A DNA stretch of 64,000 nucleotides from Sanderia malayensis (taxonomy: Eukaryota; Cnidaria; Scyphozoa; Semaeostomeae; Pelagiidae), in contig RQOL01000830.1 of assembly GCA_013076295.1 (NCBI GenBank), forward strand, positions 84,996-148,995. Direction: 5' to 3'. The translations under genes and the position numbers were made by a program. The notes beneath the pieces were generated by a model, which saw nothing but the letters and a program-made list of their open reading frames with translations, was not told where the DNA came from and did no database searches. The first letter of the stretch is position 1, and each line of letters starts with the position of its first letter. Below, piece by piece: positions 59,954 to 64,000 of this stretch.

Positions 59954-62900
59954 ATGGCGGGTAAAATCAAACCTTACAGTGAGTGAATGTGAACGAATTT
60001 GTGAATTTTGATCAAATTTGTATGCGCTCAACGAGTTCTTTGGCTTTGGACTGCTTTGCTGTAGATATGGGAGATCCAGTACCGACTACGTCGAGTCAGA
60101 CCAAGAAGAATACACAGAAGACATGGAAGAAAACGGTGAGTAGCATACGAGTGCTCGCAGATTCATCTTTCTTTTTTGCTAGATAGTGAGGCCTAATAAT
60201 ACAAATGAGCCTAAACGCGAAACATCGTTTACACACGCCCGCCACGGAAGTATTTTCCATCCTATAAAACTAGTTACTGCTTAGAAATGATAAAAGTGAT
60301 ACAGTATATCCTTCGCAAATAAAGTAACCATTCTCATGAACTCTTTAAACATTTTTTGAGTTGTGAATGAGCATAAAGAAGATGGCAAATTTAGGACATT
60401 TTTGCTACCATCTTCTTATGGCATGAGCTTCTAGAATTTCTACCGATCTATGTGTACAATTGATTAATGTGCTATTAAAAGAGCTACCAAAGTACCCAGT
60501 ATAATCTCAACACATTCAAAACACGCTTCGTGACGTTTGATGAACCTAGGACAACTGACATAACAAATTCCAATTTTCTATCCAGCCAGGAAGCAGGGTT
60601 TATTATTACAAAGTGAGGCTACAGTTTCTTACTGTACAAGTGGTTTCTTATGAGAAATGTGTGGAAGCCTTATTGTAAATGCACTGTTTGAAAGACCCAT
60701 AGTGGAATCAAGGTGGAACCGCCCACCTTATGCGTCCACTACAGTAGAAATATTTTCCGTACGCCACAGGAGGGTAATCCATAGCTTATTGTTCCCCTAT
60801 AGAATTTTGAGATTTTAGGCTTTGAGTACGCCAAATTCAAGGTCCTGTCCGCCATATAACTATGGTGGAAACCCCTCTCAATTCCAGTATGGTGAAAGAC
60901 TAAAGGAAGTAAAATAGCTTCATCCCCACAGGCCTTGTGCACATTAACATTCTCAAGAATTTTTAAGAGTTTTCAATAATTCTTCACATTCTGACAAGAA
61001 TTCTTCATTGATAGGAAGGATTTTTTTTATTTACTACCGGTGTATATATATATATATTATACATTATATATATATATATATATACATTAAATTTTTTAAA
61101 CAAGAACTCATTAGAAACTACTGTAAAAATATTCTGATGAATTCGATTAAGAATTGGTGTATTGTATACTATAAAAGGGTTAAATTGTGTCCCAGAGACA
61201 AATTTCAACATACCTCAAGCAGAATAGATTCTTAAATTCCTTTCTCAATAGATTTTTGTCAAATGCTGATAAACTAAAATAGAAAAGTAATGTAACCCCA
61301 TATTGGTGTGATATTTATCTGTAGTTTTCAAATAGGTTAAATTTATCACAAACACAGTGAAACGTCGAAGATATGATGCTGACAACATTCGCCAATTGAA
61401 ATCTAAGGTTTGTTTGTGTCTGTTAATTTATATATTATGTTTATTTGCATTGGATTTTTCAGTAGCTAAACTCCATGAAATCCAATATCATTGTCTGTGG
61501 ATTTAGTCATCATCTGAACTTTGAGCTAGTCGTGGAGGTAACATGTAACAATTGCAAAGTTGAATTATAAAAATTCTTAGTTGTTCTGAACTCACCACAT
61601 TGCAGAAATTCAATAATTGTATTTGGAATATTATTCTGTTCTGTATTTTCATTCTTAGGTCACTGAATGGAACAAAAAGACCAAGGCACCAATAGCCTGC
61701 TTTGTCTACTACAGAGGCAGAGTGAATGTCATAAGTATGAATAACACTATATTTGCTATGTTTGATGACTGTGATATGTACAGTACAGGCCTTGCACACA
61801 TATAAATGACAATAATTCTTACAGACTTTTACAAATTTTAAGGAATCTTATACATGCTGATAAGACTTTTTAAGTGGTATGAAAGAATGTAAAATATTTA
61901 AACAAGAATTCTTAAGAACTTAAAAATGTTCTTAAGAGTTCTTAAGAATTATGAGGCAGGAAAACATTATGTAAATGTGTGCAATGCCTGCACTATAATA
62001 ACTTTGAGCTATAGCCTTTTAGGAACTGAGACATATTGTCATTACCTTTAGTTTATTCTTAATAATTTGTCACAGCTTATAGCAACATAGTTCTTGATGG
62101 CAAGATTTTTACTCTTCAACGAATTTACAAGATTATGGCACAAGAAGTACAGGCCTTGTGTACATTTTCATCAAATAATTTATAAGGAGTTCTTCATTCC
62201 CAAATGCAGATTAGAATTGTTGAGAGGTATGAAAGTCTGCAATAGACAATTGTGTTAAAGATCATGGCAATGAAGTTTTAAATCACAATTAAGATTGACG
62301 TAGGAATGATATGCATCCTACTCGCATCCACCTTTTGCATAAGTATCTCTTGCAAATATTTGGTCATAGGCCATGTTACATTTTGTGGAAATCAGAAAAT
62401 CATTAAAAAAATAAAATCCTTCTACAGCTTCCCCTGATCTTCGTGGTCTTGCTCAAAATGAAGAAATTCAAAAAAGCATAGCTGATTTCATCTGTAACAG
62501 TGGAGGAATCAGGAATGATGAAGGTATTTAATTTCTCTTTCGGTGATATTTTTGTTTTTTTGGTTTGGTGATTGATTTTATGGTTGATGCATTTCTTATC
62601 AAAAGTTTATTAACAATCAGATTTGCATGATAATGCAAATATTTTGTATTATTTATGATCCAAACTCAATGGGATGATTGAAATGCCAATTTGAATTACC
62701 AACAGGTTTTCTGCTTTTGATATTTATTCTGAAGTACTTGTAGATTTCATTGATGGTCCTTTTACAAGTTTTTAGCTCCCATCTTTGGAAACTTGTTTAT
62801 TCTATACTAAATTATGTTTAACAGAGATCTTGTACAGTAGATCAGATCAGCAGATTTAATTATCATCTAATTATCATTTAATTATCATCTAATTATCATA

Positions 62901-63870
62901 CAAATGCACTACACTTTGCATGCTGTCATTGATTATACAGTATATTCATCATTATTTTAATATTATCTCCATTAAGATATAGGCTAACTATTATGGATTA
63001 ACTATTATGGATCTTGCAAATATTTCAGCCTTTCGGCTATCAAGCAAACTTGGATTCATTCTAATATATACCTCAAATCTTTTACACATAATGAATTTTA
63101 AAACATTTGAAGTTCTTTTTGGTATGTACCACAGATATTTTTTATCAATTTGCAGAAATGATATCTGAAAGTACTGATGGAATTGATATACCGGTTAACT
63201 GGAAGATTAAAAACACTACATTTTTGAGGGATCTGGTGTTAAAGATTGTCACCCATAAAGGTTTGTTTCATGCTATAATAACATTTCATAAATTTTTCTG
63301 TTCACTTTAATCCAAATTGAAATTTTTGATAGTTTAGAAGCATCATTTCAGTTCATTTCATTTCAAGAAGTTCATTTTATGCCAATATATATGTAGTAAC
63401 TTAGCAAACAACTTTATTGTGTTTCCCATGCAAGGTTTATCATGGTTAGAAACAAAAAATGGGATGTTAGTATCCCTTCAGCTAGCTGCAATTAATAGGG
63501 AAATCGTTTGGTAATTGCTCTTTTTTACAGCAATCAGATATTCTCGGTTTCTTCCGTTCTCACAAGACACTTAATTTACCAACTGTCGTGTTAAAAAATA
63601 TCTCTAAATAAATTCTTAGGAAAGCGTAAGCCACACTGGGGCTTAGAATCTCAGAAACCGTACTGGTGGCCAAGCAATGTACCGTTTGTCAGCCCCAAAA
63701 ACAACAGGAACGAGGGACGCCCAAAGAAAGATACCTTGAAGCAGATAATTGAAGCATTCATGGCTAGCATTACTGCCCAAGAAGTCGACGATGTTGAAGA
63801 AATCGACGATGAAGGAGATAACGACGAGGAAAATGATGAAATCGAGGAAATTTGCAGCACTATTGAATCA
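59954..63870 (+). CDS. Gene C: putative nuclear protein, 3' end outside window
   Basis: Eight exons in agreeing phase: 59954-59982 (ATG, MAGKIKPYS), 60065-60135, 61358-61407, 61659-61734, 62076-62159, 62428-62523, 63156-63260 and 63620-63870, 254 codons so far, ending at a GTAAGC donor. Features: an acidic patch (DYVESDQEEYTEDMEEN), a basic patch (KRRRYDADNIRQLKSK), a middle region with IACFVYYRGRVNVI, NIVLDGKIFTLQRIYKI and PVNWKIKNTTFLRDLV, then PYWWPSNVPFVSPKN followed by a helical segment, then a long Asp/Glu tract. The WP..VPF segment followed by a short helix faintly recalls the DNA-binding region of NRF1/Ewg-type factors; this is weak and by eye. The start lies 128 bp after the last Helitron 2 exon, so its promoter may include Helitron sequence. 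Confidence 0.6.
61043..61084. repeat. TA microsatellite in a gene C intron
   Basis: Two (TA)n tracts separated by TTATACATTA, lying in the 1.2-kb intron between exons 2 and 3 of gene C. The remainder of that intron and the later introns show no other feature. Confidence 0.9.
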
Positions 63871-64000
63871 GTAAGCACACATTGTTTATTGAATAAAGCT
63901 TTCAGCTTTCATGCTGAAAGCATGAATCATGTGTCATTTAAAAAACTTCATACTACAAACAATGATTAGAAACAATATACAACATTTTTTAAAGGGTTCT

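Overview
The window is animal nuclear DNA. It is AT-rich, split genes have GT-AG introns, several introns are only 60-130 bp, and it is crowded with eukaryotic transposons (two Helitrons, a LINE, MITE-like foldbacks, a KDZ-type transposase gene) and huge tandem repeats. An early-branching marine invertebrate such as a sponge or cnidarian fits best, but this is an inference; no marker gene fixes the species. I found no rRNA, tRNA, CRISPR or bacterial-type operon.

Layout. 1-4 kb and 29.4-32.2 kb are two diverged copies of one segment carrying the same small split genes. 4-20.2 kb is a higher-order satellite: about 1.5-kb bodies alternate with long arrays of a 14-bp minisatellite (about TGTATTGTAGGGTA), short GC-rich modules and GTAT microsatellites; a further unit follows copy B at 32.2-34.8 kb. 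One 3,005-bp block of the satellite is duplicated almost without change. 21.9-26.9 kb is a decayed but nearly full-length Helitron Rep/helicase gene. 26.9-29.4 kb and 34.8-40.1 kb hold little that I recognise apart from one clear MITE at 36.6-37.2 kb. 40.1-43.5 kb is a dead LINE (ORF1, PHD finger, endonuclease, reverse transcriptase) whose 3' end meets a MITE. A long foldback lies at 45.5-45.8 kb.

The right third is the most gene-like. Three split genes keep reading frame and splice phase across many exons, unlike the broken elements around them. Gene A (about 48-50.1 kb, +) has a zinc-ribbon motif and a Ser/Pro repeat tail, with one homopolymer frameshift. A 17-exon KDZ-superfamily transposase gene (56.9-50.3 kb, -) reads open for 1,070 codons and retains the candidate catalytic Asp, Asp and Glu positions and zinc clusters. 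Gene C (from 59.95 kb, +) is an acidic/basic putative nuclear protein that runs off the right edge. A second Helitron remnant lacking its HUH nuclease and helicase lies between the KDZ gene and gene C.

How they work together: gene A and the KDZ gene converge with only 175 bp between their stops, so they may be the two genes of one transposon or a domesticated pair; this is a hypothesis. The most interesting candidates are the intact KDZ gene with its convergent partner, the higher-order satellite, and the paired small-gene duplication in which each copy is broken in a different place.
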